From NCBI RefSeq assembly GCF_000973105.1, contig NC_015844.1:2042501-2106500 (forward strand): DNA of 64,000 nucleotides, read 5' to 3'. Under the pieces are notes generated by a model, which worked only from the letters and a program-made list of their open reading frames with translations, ran no database searches and had not been told where the DNA came from. Numbering within the stretch: the first letter of the stretch is position 1; the number at the start of each line of letters is the position of its first letter. Source of the stretch: Zobellia galactanivorans. Lineage in GTDB: Bacteria > Bacteroidota > Bacteroidia > Flavobacteriales > Flavobacteriaceae. A program made the translations under genes and the position numbers. Positions 55,177-63,223 of the stretch are shown piece after piece.

Positions 55177-55563
55177 TTGGTCAAACAATTAGTACAATAT
55201 ATAGTCGTGTTCATTTTGGTGGGCACGGCTTCTTTTTTTCTTCATCAATTTTTATTGGCAGATGACAATTCGGGTTTCAATACCCTGCTTCAAAAAGCCT
55301 ATATTTTTCATTTCATTTTCTCTTTATCGGTGATTATAGCCTTTCGTCTACTCTCCAAAAGCGAAAAAATCTTCGTTCAATTGGGTTTTGTTTATATCGG
55401 CCTTTTGGTTTTTAAAATTGCCGCATATACTGCAATGTGCTACCCGCAACTGATGGGAGATGAGCATTTACCCAGATTTTATAGAGCTTCACTTTTGATT
55501 CCAGTGTTTGTTTTTTTGTGCCTAGAGGTCTTTTTTGTTTCAAAAATTTTGCAACGCGAATAG
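55177..55563 (+). CDS. Small membrane protein at the ATP synthase locus (DUF6168-like)
   Basis: A 128-residue protein with four hydrophobic segments and few charged loops (LLSKSEKIFVQLGFVYIG). In position it corresponds to the small AtpI-like or DUF6168 protein found between atpI and atpB in Flavobacteria, as far as I recall. The start is a TTG at 55177, two bases after the preceding stop; no ATG is available. Function unknown; possibly linked to ATP synthase assembly. Confidence 0.68.
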   Translation: MVKQLVQYIVVFILVGTASFFLHQFLLADDNSGFNTLLQKAYIFHFIFSLSVIIAFRLLSKSEKIFVQLGFVYIGLLVFKIAAYTAMCYPQLMGDEHLPRFYRASLLIPVFVFLCLEVFFVSKILQRE

Positions 55564-55590
55564 TTTCAAAATTTTAAAGGACAAAAATGG

Positions 55591-55620
55591 TTTGTATTAC
55601 GGCAAGATTACCTACTTTTG
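55591..55620 (+). promoter_or_regulatory. Promoter of the atpB-E-F-H-A-G operon
   Basis: TTTG at 55591-55594, an 18-base spacer and TACTTTTG at 55613-55620 followed by CG. This is an almost ideal Bacteroidota promoter, 38 bases before the atpB ATG. It shows the core ATP synthase genes can be transcribed apart from the SprE-bactofilin-AtpI run. Confidence 0.75.
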
Positions 55621-55658
55621 CGCAAAATTTCAGGAGCATAATTTTTTGATAAAAAATA

Positions 55659-56837
55659 ATGAAGGAAGTTTCAAAAATGATCAGAACACTAGTATTACTT
55701 TGTACACTATGCATTTCTCTTCAGGGTTTTGCATTCTCCGAGGGAGGTGATCAAGGAGCGGTAGACACAAAAGATGAGGTAGGTGAATATATCCAACACC
55801 ACATTAAAGACGCTCATGACTTTCACTTGTTTTCATACACAAGTGATAATGGGGAGCGTAAGCACGTTGGTTTTCCTTTGCCGGTCATCCTTTGGTCGAG
55901 CAACGGATTGGTAACTTTCATGTCTTCTGAATTTCATCATGACGATGCCGGTAAGGTCGTTGTCGAGAAAGGTGGTTCTAAATTTGTAAAACTTCACAGT
56001 AAAATATATGAACTGAACCCAGGAGCTTCCGAAGTTCAGTTTGATGAGCATCACCATGCGAAAAATGCCGCCAAAGTCCTTGACTTTTCAATAACCAAAA
56101 GTGTTTTTGGAATATTGTTGGTGGGTCTTCTTATGCTTTGGGGATTCTCTTCATTGGCAAAACAATACGCCAGTAAAAAAGTACCTACCGGTTTTGGTAG
56201 GGTATTGGAGCCATTGGTAATCTATGTTAGGGATGAGATCGCCAAGCCGAACATCGGCGAGAAAAAATATCGCAAATTCACAGGTTACCTGTTGACCGTG
56301 TTTTTCTTTATATGGATCTTGAACCTTTTAGGTTTGACGCCATTAGGTTTTAACGTAACGGGCCAGTTGGCCGTAACCGCTGCCTTGGCAATTTTTACTT
56401 TGGTCATTTATACCTTTAGCGGAAACAAGGATTACTGGATGCACATGTTGTGGATGCCAGGGGTTCCTGTTTTGATCAGACCGGTTCTTGCGATTATAGA
56501 ACTGGCCGGTGCTTTTTTGATCAAGCCGTTTTCATTGTTGGTACGTTTGTTCGCGAACATATCTGCAGGTCACATTGTAGTAATGAGTTTGATCGCCATC
56601 ATGTTTACGCTTAAGGAAAGCTTAGGTGTAGTCGGGGCAACAGGGCTATCATTGGTGTTGTCGTTTTTCATTACGCTTATTGAAGTATTGGTCGCCTTTT
56701 TACAGGCCTATATTTTTACTATGTTGTCAGCCTTGTTTATTGGTATGGCCGTTGCTGAGCACGATCACGATCATGAGCACGATGCTACAGGACATGAGAT
56801 TCCAGACGCGGAAGACGTTCGAGGGGATTTCATCTAA
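55659..56837 (+). CDS. atpB: ATP synthase Fo subunit a
   Basis: Membrane subunit forming the proton half-channels. The 392-residue protein is long: a signal peptide (TLVLLCTLCISLQGFAF) and an N-terminal extension of about 140 residues precede the core, as is usual in Bacteroidota. Core helices include NLLGLTPLGFNVTGQLAVT and the essential arginine near residue 296 in LVRLFANISAGHIVV. The C-terminus is His-rich (EHDHDHEHDATGHE). I use the ATG at 55659; 55677 is an alternative that keeps the signal peptide. Confidence 0.95.
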   Translation: MKEVSKMIRTLVLLCTLCISLQGFAFSEGGDQGAVDTKDEVGEYIQHHIKDAHDFHLFSYTSDNGERKHVGFPLPVILWSSNGLVTFMSSEFHHDDAGKVVVEKGGSKFVKLHSKIYELNPGASEVQFDEHHHAKNAAKVLDFSITKSVFGILLVGLLMLWGFSSLAKQYASKKVPTGFGRVLEPLVIYVRDEIAKPNIGEKKYRKFTGYLLTVFFFIWILNLLGLTPLGFNVTGQLAVTAALAIFTLVIYTFSGNKDYWMHMLWMPGVPVLIRPVLAIIELAGAFLIKPFSLLVRLFANISAGHIVVMSLIAIMFTLKESLGVVGATGLSLVLSFFITLIEVLVAFLQAYIFTMLSALFIGMAVAEHDHDHEHDATGHEIPDAEDVRGDFI

Positions 56838-56857
56838 AAGAGAGTTTTTTAATTTAA

Positions 56858-57064
<207 letters not shown>

Positions 57065-57088
57065 GAACTACAAAACCAAAAGACATTC

Positions 57089-57120
57089 TCCTGCAACGGT
57101 TGGTTGCAGGAAATGTTTTT
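57089..57120 (+). terminator. Hairpin between atpE and atpF (attenuator or RNA-stabilising stem)
   Basis: TCCTGCAAC at 57089-57097 pairs with GTTGCAGGA at 57103-57111 around a 5-base loop; ATGTTTTTAA follows. A partial terminator or 3'-protecting stem here would raise atpE expression over downstream genes, matching the multi-copy c ring. Confidence 0.6.
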
Positions 57121-57153
57121 AATCTAGTTTAGAATTTTAAAGTAATATTATAT

Positions 57154-57654
57154 ATGGAAACTTTAATAAACGATTTCTCACCAGGCCTTTTCGTAGTTCA
57201 GACGATATTATTATTAGGTTTGATATTCCTATTGGTGAAATTTGCCTGGAAACCGATTTTGACTTCATTGAACGAACGTGAAGAAGGAATCAAGGGTGCA
57301 TTGGACGCCGCTGAAAAAGCCCGTGCCGAAATGCAGAACCTTCAGGCCGATAACGATAAGTTGTTGAAGGAAGCCCGTGCGGAGCGCGAGGCAATGTTGA
57401 AGGAAGCCCGTGAGATTAAAGAGAAAATGATCGCGGATTCTAAGGAGCAGGCCAAGGTGGAAGGCGACAAAATGTTGAAGCAGGCCCAAGCCGCTATCGA
57501 GAGTGAGAAGAAAGCCGCTGTAGCCGACATCAAAAACCAAGTGGCCGAACTTTCTGTAGAGATTGCAGAGAAGGTGTTGAAAGAGCAACTATCCAACAAA
57601 GACCAGCAATTGAAATTGGTGGAAAGTATGTTGGGCGATGTTAAATTGAATTAA
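57154..57654 (+). CDS. atpF: ATP synthase Fo subunit b
   Basis: Peripheral stalk subunit of 166 residues: one N-terminal membrane helix (PGLFVVQTILLLGLIFLLVKFAW) followed by KPILTSLNEREEGIKGALDAAEKARAEM and a long charged coiled coil rich in Ala, Glu and Lys. Standard length and layout. It lies between the hairpin after atpE and atpH. Confidence 0.96.
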   Translation: METLINDFSPGLFVVQTILLLGLIFLLVKFAWKPILTSLNEREEGIKGALDAAEKARAEMQNLQADNDKLLKEARAEREAMLKEAREIKEKMIADSKEQAKVEGDKMLKQAQAAIESEKKAAVADIKNQVAELSVEIAEKVLKEQLSNKDQQLKLVESMLGDVKLN

Positions 57655-57720
57655 GTAGCTATATTGCTTTTTGTTGTGCCGATGAAGGTCTGCCGACAGA
57701 ACAATAAAACAAAATAAAAA

Positions 57721-58260
57721 ATGAGCGATTCTAGAGCAGCAATACGTTACGCAAAGGCGGTTTTAGACCTAGCGGTACAGAACAAGGCCACGGATGCAGT
57801 CGAGAAAGACATGCGTTCGGTTGTGGCAACGATTGCCGATAGTAAAGAGTTGAGAGCCATGTTGGCCAGCCCTGTAGTGAACGGGGAGACCAAAAAGAAA
57901 GCCTTGGCGGCCGTGTTCGACGGTAGTGACCAGATTACCTTGGGTTTGATCAATACACTTGCCGCGAACAAACGGATATCTATTTTGAACGAGGTTGCCT
58001 TAAAGTACATCATTCTTAACGAAGATTTAAAAGGTGAGGGTGTTGCGTATGTTACCACAGCCGTTCCTTTAAGCGCCGACCTTGAGAAGAAGGTGCTTAA
58101 GCAATTAGCTCAGATTACCGGTAATGAGGTAACCATCGAAAACAAAATCGATGAAAGTATTATTGGAGGATTTGTTTTACGTGTTGGCGATTTGCAGTAT
58201 GATGCCAGCATTTCTAATAAATTGAATAATTTAAAAAGAGAGTTTTCAAGTAGTTTATAA
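57721..58260 (+). CDS. atpH: ATP synthase F1 subunit delta
   Basis: Connects the peripheral stalk to the F1 head. The 179-residue protein starts RAAIRYAKAVLDLAVQNKA, has the helical N-terminal domain (LINTLAANKRISILNEVALKY) and ends with IIGGFVLRVGDLQYDASISNKLNNLKREF, the conserved C-terminal signature of the family. It lies 66 bases after atpF and 55 before atpA. Confidence 0.95.
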   Translation: MSDSRAAIRYAKAVLDLAVQNKATDAVEKDMRSVVATIADSKELRAMLASPVVNGETKKKALAAVFDGSDQITLGLINTLAANKRISILNEVALKYIILNEDLKGEGVAYVTTAVPLSADLEKKVLKQLAQITGNEVTIENKIDESIIGGFVLRVGDLQYDASISNKLNNLKREFSSSL

Positions 58261-58315
58261 TAATAACTAGGACTTGAGGTGAATTTCTTAAGTTCCATGT
58301 CTTATATCTATAAAA

Positions 58316-59896
58316 ATGGCAGGAGTAAAAGCCGCTGAGGTATCAGCAATTTTAAAGAAACAATTATCAGGATTTGAAGCCACCGCCACATTGGACGAGG
58401 TGGGAACAGTACTACAGGTTGGTGATGGTATCGCCAGGGTCTACGGTCTATCAAACGCCCAATACGGCGAATTGGTGGAATTCGAAGGCGGCCTTGAAGG
58501 AATTGTTCTTAACCTTGAAGAAGATAACGTTGGTGTGGTGCTCTTAGGACACTCCAAGGCTATTGGAGAAGGTGCTACCGTAAAACGTACACAACGAATT
58601 GCTTCTATCAAAGTAGGTGAAGGTATCGTTGGCCGTGTGGTAGATACCCTAGGTACTCCTATAGACGGTAAGGGACCTATCGCTGGTGAAACTTACGAAA
58701 TGCCATTGGAGCGTAAGGCACCCGGTGTTATCTTTAGGGAGCCGGTAACCGAGCCTATGCAATCCGGTATTAAGGCAATCGATGCCATGATCCCTGTGGG
58801 ACGTGGTCAAAGGGAGCTTGTAATTGGTGACCGTCAAACAGGTAAGACTACCGTTTGTATCGATACCATTTTGAACCAAAAAGAATTTTACGATGCTGGT
58901 GAACCAGTATATTGTATCTATGTTGCTATTGGCCAAAAAGCTTCTACCGTTGCTGCAATTGCGCAAACTTTAGAAGATAAAGGGGCCATGGCATATACTA
59001 CCATTGTTGCCGCGAATGCTTCCGACCCTGCGCCAATGCAGGTTTATGCTCCTTTTGCAGGTGCATCTATCGGTGAGTATTTCCGTGACACTGGCCGTCC
59101 TGCTTTGATCATCTATGATGATTTGTCAAAACAGGCCGTAGCCTACCGTGAGGTATCCCTTCTTTTGAGAAGACCACCAGGACGTGAGGCTTACCCAGGT
59201 GACGTTTTCTACCTTCACTCTAGATTGTTGGAGCGTGCCGCTAAGGTCATCAACGATGATAAGATCGCGCAGAACATGAACGATTTACCTGATGTGTTGA
59301 AGCCCATGGTAAAAGGTGGTGGTTCTTTAACGGCCCTTCCTATTATCGAAACCCAGGCAGGTGACGTTTCTGCCTATATTCCTACGAATGTAATCTCGAT
59401 TACCGACGGACAGATTTTCTTGGAGCAAGATTTATTCAACCAAGGGGTAAGACCAGCGATCAACGTGGGTATTTCGGTATCTCGTGTGGGTGGTAATGCG
59501 CAGATCAAATCAATGAAAAAGGTGGCAGGTACATTGAAATTGGATCAAGCCCAGTTCCGTGAATTGGAAGCTTTTGCCAAGTTCGGTTCCGATTTGGACG
59601 CCGCTACGTTGAACGTTATTGAAAAAGGACGTCGTAACGTTGAGATCTTGAAGCAGGCCCAAAACGATCCTTATACCGTTGAAAACCAAATCGCGATCAT
59701 CTATGCAGGTTCTAAAAACTTGTTACGTGATGTTCCCGTAGAAAAGGTAAAGGAATTCGAAAGGGATTATTTGGAATTCTTGAACGCTAAGCACAGGGAT
59801 GTATTGGATACCTTAAAGTCCGGTAAACTTACCGATGAGGTAACCGATACCTTGACTGCTGTGGCCAAAGACCTTTCTGGTAAATATAAGAGTTAA
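58316..59896 (+). CDS. atpA: ATP synthase F1 subunit alpha
   Basis: Regulatory nucleotide-binding subunit of the F1 hexamer, 526 residues. P-loop GDRQTGKT is at 171-178; the [13 protein letters not shown] start, [19 protein letters not shown], the alpha-specific [35 protein letters not shown] signature and the [19 protein letters not shown] block are all present. Length is normal. The gamma gene follows after an 82-base gap containing a 12-bp inverted repeat. Confidence 0.98.
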   Translation: MAGVKAAEVSAILKKQLSGFEATATLDEVGTVLQVGDGIARVYGLSNAQYGELVEFEGGLEGIVLNLEEDNVGVVLLGHSKAIGEGATVKRTQRIASIKVGEGIVGRVVDTLGTPIDGKGPIAGETYEMPLERKAPGVIFREPVTEPMQSGIKAIDAMIPVGRGQRELVIGDRQTGKTTVCIDTILNQKEFYDAGEPVYCIYVAIGQKASTVAAIAQTLEDKGAMAYTTIVAANASDPAPMQVYAPFAGASIGEYFRDTGRPALIIYDDLSKQAVAYREVSLLLRRPPGREAYPGDVFYLHSRLLERAAKVINDDKIAQNMNDLPDVLKPMVKGGGSLTALPIIETQAGDVSAYIPTNVISITDGQIFLEQDLFNQGVRPAINVGISVSRVGGNAQIKSMKKVAGTLKLDQAQFRELEAFAKFGSDLDAATLNVIEKGRRNVEILKQAQNDPYTVENQIAIIYAGSKNLLRDVPVEKVKEFERDYLEFLNAKHRDVLDTLKSGKLTDEVTDTLTAVAKDLSGKYKS

Positions 59897-59900
59897 ATAA

Positions 59901-59978
59901 GTACTGAGTACTGAGTGGCAGGCACAAAGTGTTATCCTCAAAATAACACTTTGTACCGCTTACTAAATACTGAATCAA
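59901..59978 (+). repeat. Short tandem motifs and 12-bp inverted repeat between atpA and atpG
   Basis: The gap starts with a tandem ACTGAGT pair (within 59901-59916). Then come ACAAAGTGTTAT (59924-59935) and its perfect complement ATAACACTTTGT (59943-59954) with a 7-base loop, and TACTAAATACTGAAT near the end. The stem has no T-run, so it is not a classical terminator. The ACTGAGT/ACTAAAT words look like a degenerate short repeat. Confidence 0.6.
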
Positions 59979-60839
59979 ATGGCGAACTTAAAGGAAATAC
60001 GAAACAGAATAGCATCGGTATCATCGACCATGCAGATTACCAGTGCCATGAAAATGGTATCGGCTGCAAAGTTGAAGAAAGCACAAGACGCCATTACTGC
60101 AATGCGACCTTATGCCGATAAGCTTACCGAGTTGTTACAAGGTCTAAGTGCAAGTTTAGATGCCGATTCTGGTAGTAAATATGCCGATAATAGAGAGGTG
60201 AAGAAAGTTTTGGTAGTAGCTATTACTTCCAATAGGGGCTTGGCCGGTGCCTTTAACTCTAATATCTTAAAACAGTGTACGGTTTTGATTAACGAAACCT
60301 ATGCCGGTAAAGAGGTTGATTTTGTTGCCATTGGTAAGAAGGCCAACGATTTCCTGACCAAAAGATCTAAAGTAATTGCCAATCATAGTAGCCTTTACGA
60401 AGATTTGACATTCGATAAGGTATCGGTTATTGCCGAAGATTTAATGGAGCAATTCACTTCAGGTAATTATGATCGTATCGATATCGTATATAACAAATTC
60501 AAGAATGCCGCTACGCAGATTGTAATGACCGAGCAGTTTTTGCCGATCGTTCCTATGGCCGGTGCGGAAAACTTGAGCACCGACTACGTTTTTGAGCCAT
60601 CAAAAATGGAAATCGTAGAGCAGTTGATACCTAAGTCGTTAAAGACACAATTGTACAAAGGTATTCGTGATTCCTTTGCCAGTGAGCACGGGGCCCGAAT
60701 GACAGCAATGCACAAGGCTACCGATAACGCTACGGAATTGAGGGACCAATTGAAATTAACTTATAATAAGGCTAGACAGGCTGCCATTACCAACGAGATC
60801 TTAGAGATCGTAGGTGGTGCGGAAGCCTTGAACAATTAG
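59979..60839 (+). CDS. atpG: ATP synthase F1 subunit gamma
   Basis: Central rotor shaft, 286 residues. The N-terminal helix has KEIRNRIASVSSTMQITSAMKMVSAAKLKKAQ, and the C-terminal helix ASEHGARMTAMHKATDNATELRDQLKLTYNKARQAAITNEILEIVGGAEAL, both strongly conserved. ITSNRGLAGAFNSNI lies in the Rossmann-like middle. It ends the operon; atpD and atpC are not in the window. Confidence 0.97.
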   Translation: MANLKEIRNRIASVSSTMQITSAMKMVSAAKLKKAQDAITAMRPYADKLTELLQGLSASLDADSGSKYADNREVKKVLVVAITSNRGLAGAFNSNILKQCTVLINETYAGKEVDFVAIGKKANDFLTKRSKVIANHSSLYEDLTFDKVSVIAEDLMEQFTSGNYDRIDIVYNKFKNAATQIVMTEQFLPIVPMAGAENLSTDYVFEPSKMEIVEQLIPKSLKTQLYKGIRDSFASEHGARMTAMHKATDNATELRDQLKLTYNKARQAAITNEILEIVGGAEALNN

Positions 60840-60885
60840 GCTTAACCATTGCTTTGACCTCGTCGGAGTAAATGATAGATATAAG

Positions 60886-60920
60886 AAGAACCCCCACAGT
60901 CATGTGGGGGTTCTTTTTTT
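60886..60920 (+). terminator. Strong intrinsic terminator of the ATP synthase operon
   Basis: A perfect 13-bp stem (AAGAACCCCCACA at 60886-60898 with 60903-60915) with a 4-base loop and an uninterrupted T-run, 47 bases after the atpG stop. Confidence 0.92.
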
Positions 60921-61165
60921 ATATGGGGCCGTAGCGAACTCGCCACGTGAAACTGCGGTGTCGTTCGTTACGGTTTAGAGCCCTGTAATATTCCATCTAA
61001 TATCTATTTTAAAGACCAAACGGGTTCTTTTTTCATTGCATGGGGCTTGGTTGTGCAGAGCTTGTTAAAGGGCGGGATACGGCCCCCTTTTGGTTTATTT
61101 CGCCTCCCTTTCAACCAAAAAAAGCCGCCGTTGTTAAAAAGAAATCCATCCGTGTTTAACTTCAC

Positions 61166-61196
61166 TTTGCTAGATGCCTTTAAATAGGTACTTTTG
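61166..61196 (+). promoter_or_regulatory. Promoter of the second flippase gene
   Basis: TTTG at 61166-61169, a 19-base spacer and TACTTTTG at 61189-61196, both boxes exact. The -7 box contains the TTG that would otherwise be read as the start codon at 61194, so translation more likely starts at the TTG at 61215. Confidence 0.7.
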
Positions 61197-61214
61197 GATA
61201 TAAATGCAGCTCTA

Positions 61215-62681
61215 TTGAATCCGCTTAAAAAATTGTTCAAGCAAACGGCTATCTACGGTCTGGCCACTGTATTGCCCAGAATGATTTCCTTCTTTTTGGT
61301 CAGGGTGCATACCGATGCCATGCCCCCGGAAATATATGGCGAGCTAGCAGTGATTTTTGCCTATTTCGCCATGTTCAATGTGGTCTTGGCCTATGGAATG
61401 GAAACGGCGTTTTTTAGGTTTTACAGCAAATCGGACGATAAAGAGACGGTAATTTCTACCTCCTTGATTTCTATTTTGGCCTCCACTATGCTCTTTATGG
61501 TGGTTTCCCTGATTTTTCAAGACGGAATGGCCCGGCTTTTGAGCATAGATCCAAAGTACATTAAGTACGTGGTGTTCATCCTTTCTTTAGATGCCTTGGT
61601 CATTATACCCTTTGCGTGGTTGAGGGCCAATGAAAGGCCGTTAAGGTATGCCGTGGTCAAGATTTTGAACGTGGTCATCAATTTTGGGCTCAATGTGTTC
61701 TTCTTACTGCTGTTACCGGGTATTGCCGCAAGTAATCCAGATGGACTTCTAGCCGCCTTGTACAGGCCCAATTTTCAAATTTCGTATATCATCATAGCCA
61801 ACCTTTGCGCCAGTGGCGTTACGCTCTTATTGATGCTGAAACCCTATTTGATCAGTCGCTATACTTTTGATGACAAGCTTTGGAAGCAAATGATGAAATA
61901 TGCGATTCCCGTACTGATTGCGGGCGTGGCCTTCACCATTAACGAAGTTTTTGATAGGGTAATGCTCGAAGCGCTCTTGCCTGAGGAAATTGCCAATAAA
62001 GAGGTGGGCATGTACAACGCCTGTGTAAAGCTAGCCTTGTTCATGACCTTGTTTTCTACTGCCTTCCGTATGGGGATAGAGCCGTTCTTTTTTAGTCATG
62101 CGGGTACGGCAAACCCGCAAAAGGCCTATGCGCAGATCACCAATTATTTTGTGGTATTGGGTAGTGTGATCTTATTGGGGGTCGTCGTTTTCGCCGATGT
62201 ACTCAAGGTGCTTTTTGTTAAAAACCCGGCGTATTGGGAAGCCATGTCCGTCGTGCCTATCATACTTTTGGCCAGTTTCTTTCTTGGAATCTACCACAAC
62301 CTATCGGTTTGGTACAAGGTGACCGATAAAACACGCTACGGAGCGTTTATTTCTGTTTTCGGGGCACTTATAACCATCGTCGTAAACTATATTTTTATCC
62401 CTTATATCGGTTATATGGCCAGTGCCATTGCAACGCTCATGGCCTATGGTAGTATGATGGTGCTATCGTACTATTTGGGAAAATCGCGCTATCCGGTGCC
62501 GTACAATTTTAGAAAAATTGTTTTCTATCTGGGGGTTTCCATTCTCTTTTCTATACTGTCCTTTTATATTTTCGATAGGAACTTAATTGTGGGGAGTATC
62601 TTATTTTTGTTGTTCCTGGGGTTGGTGTATAAGCTTGAAAAGGATACATTGACACAGATTTTCCTTAGACAGAAGAATTAA
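61215..62681 (+). CDS. Wzx/MATE-like polysaccharide flippase
   Basis: A 488-residue MOP-superfamily transporter with about fourteen hydrophobic segments. The first is GLATVLPRMISFFLVRVHTDAM. It is distinct from the cluster flippase at 19100 and has typical genome composition, so it likely serves another lipid-linked glycan or cell-wall precursor. I start at TTG 61215 (NPLKKLFKQTAIYG), not TTG 61194, because the latter lies in the promoter -7 box. dut follows 72 bases downstream. Confidence 0.82.
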   Translation: MNPLKKLFKQTAIYGLATVLPRMISFFLVRVHTDAMPPEIYGELAVIFAYFAMFNVVLAYGMETAFFRFYSKSDDKETVISTSLISILASTMLFMVVSLIFQDGMARLLSIDPKYIKYVVFILSLDALVIIPFAWLRANERPLRYAVVKILNVVINFGLNVFFLLLLPGIAASNPDGLLAALYRPNFQISYIIIANLCASGVTLLLMLKPYLISRYTFDDKLWKQMMKYAIPVLIAGVAFTINEVFDRVMLEALLPEEIANKEVGMYNACVKLALFMTLFSTAFRMGIEPFFFSHAGTANPQKAYAQITNYFVVLGSVILLGVVVFADVLKVLFVKNPAYWEAMSVVPIILLASFFLGIYHNLSVWYKVTDKTRYGAFISVFGALITIVVNYIFIPYIGYMASAIATLMAYGSMMVLSYYLGKSRYPVPYNFRKIVFYLGVSILFSILSFYIFDRNLIVGSILFLLFLGLVYKLEKDTLTQIFLRQKN

Positions 62682-62753
62682 ATCTGCCTTCAGGCATCGG
62701 ACGTAGATGGCAATGGGCGGATAAGACCAATAGTTGACATTCAAAAACACAGT

Positions 62754-63188
62754 ATGCAAATAAAGATCATCAACAAATCGCAGCACGAACTTCCCCATTA
62801 CGAAACGGGAGCGTCTGCGGGAATGGACCTAAGAGCCAATATTTCCGAATCGGTAACGTTACAACCTCTAGGGCGCGCCATTATTAAAACGGGACTATTT
62901 ATAGAGCTTCCGGTCGGTTTTGAGGCCCAAGTGAGGCCAAGGAGTGGCTTGGCCGCTAAAAAAGGAATTACCGTATTGAATGCCCCGGGCACGGTAGATG
63001 CCGACTATCGTGGTGAAATTGGTGTGATCTTGGTCAACCTTTCCAACGAAAGCTTTACCGTGGAAAATGGTGAACGTATCGCGCAATTGGTAATTGCCAA
63101 ACACGAACGCGCCGAATGGGAGGAAGTAAAAGAATTATCGGAAACCGCCAGAGGTGAGGGTGGATTCGGAAGTACCGGTGTTAAATAG
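62754..63188 (+). CDS. dut: dUTP diphosphatase
   Basis: Hydrolyses dUTP to dUMP and pyrophosphate, keeping uracil out of DNA. The 144-residue trimeric enzyme has all five motifs: [31 protein letters not shown] with the catalytic aspartate and tyrosine, GERIAQLVI and the C-terminal [10 protein letters not shown] arm. Length is normal. It sits between the flippase and the TPR protein gene. Confidence 0.98.
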   Translation: MQIKIINKSQHELPHYETGASAGMDLRANISESVTLQPLGRAIIKTGLFIELPVGFEAQVRPRSGLAAKKGITVLNAPGTVDADYRGEIGVILVNLSNESFTVENGERIAQLVIAKHERAEWEEVKELSETARGEGGFGSTGVK

Positions 63189-63223
63189 GCAAGGGCTAAC
63201 ATAGTATTTACCTTGGGTATCAA

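Larger units (their letters stand above)
60840..61214. other. Intergenic region between atpG and the second flippase
   Basis: These 375 bases contain the atp terminator (60886-60920) and the flippase promoter (61166-61196). The middle has a TCGTTCGTTACG-like stretch but no gene-like frame; a 78-codon minus-strand frame at 61004-61240 crosses the promoter and looks like a shadow. Confidence 0.55.
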
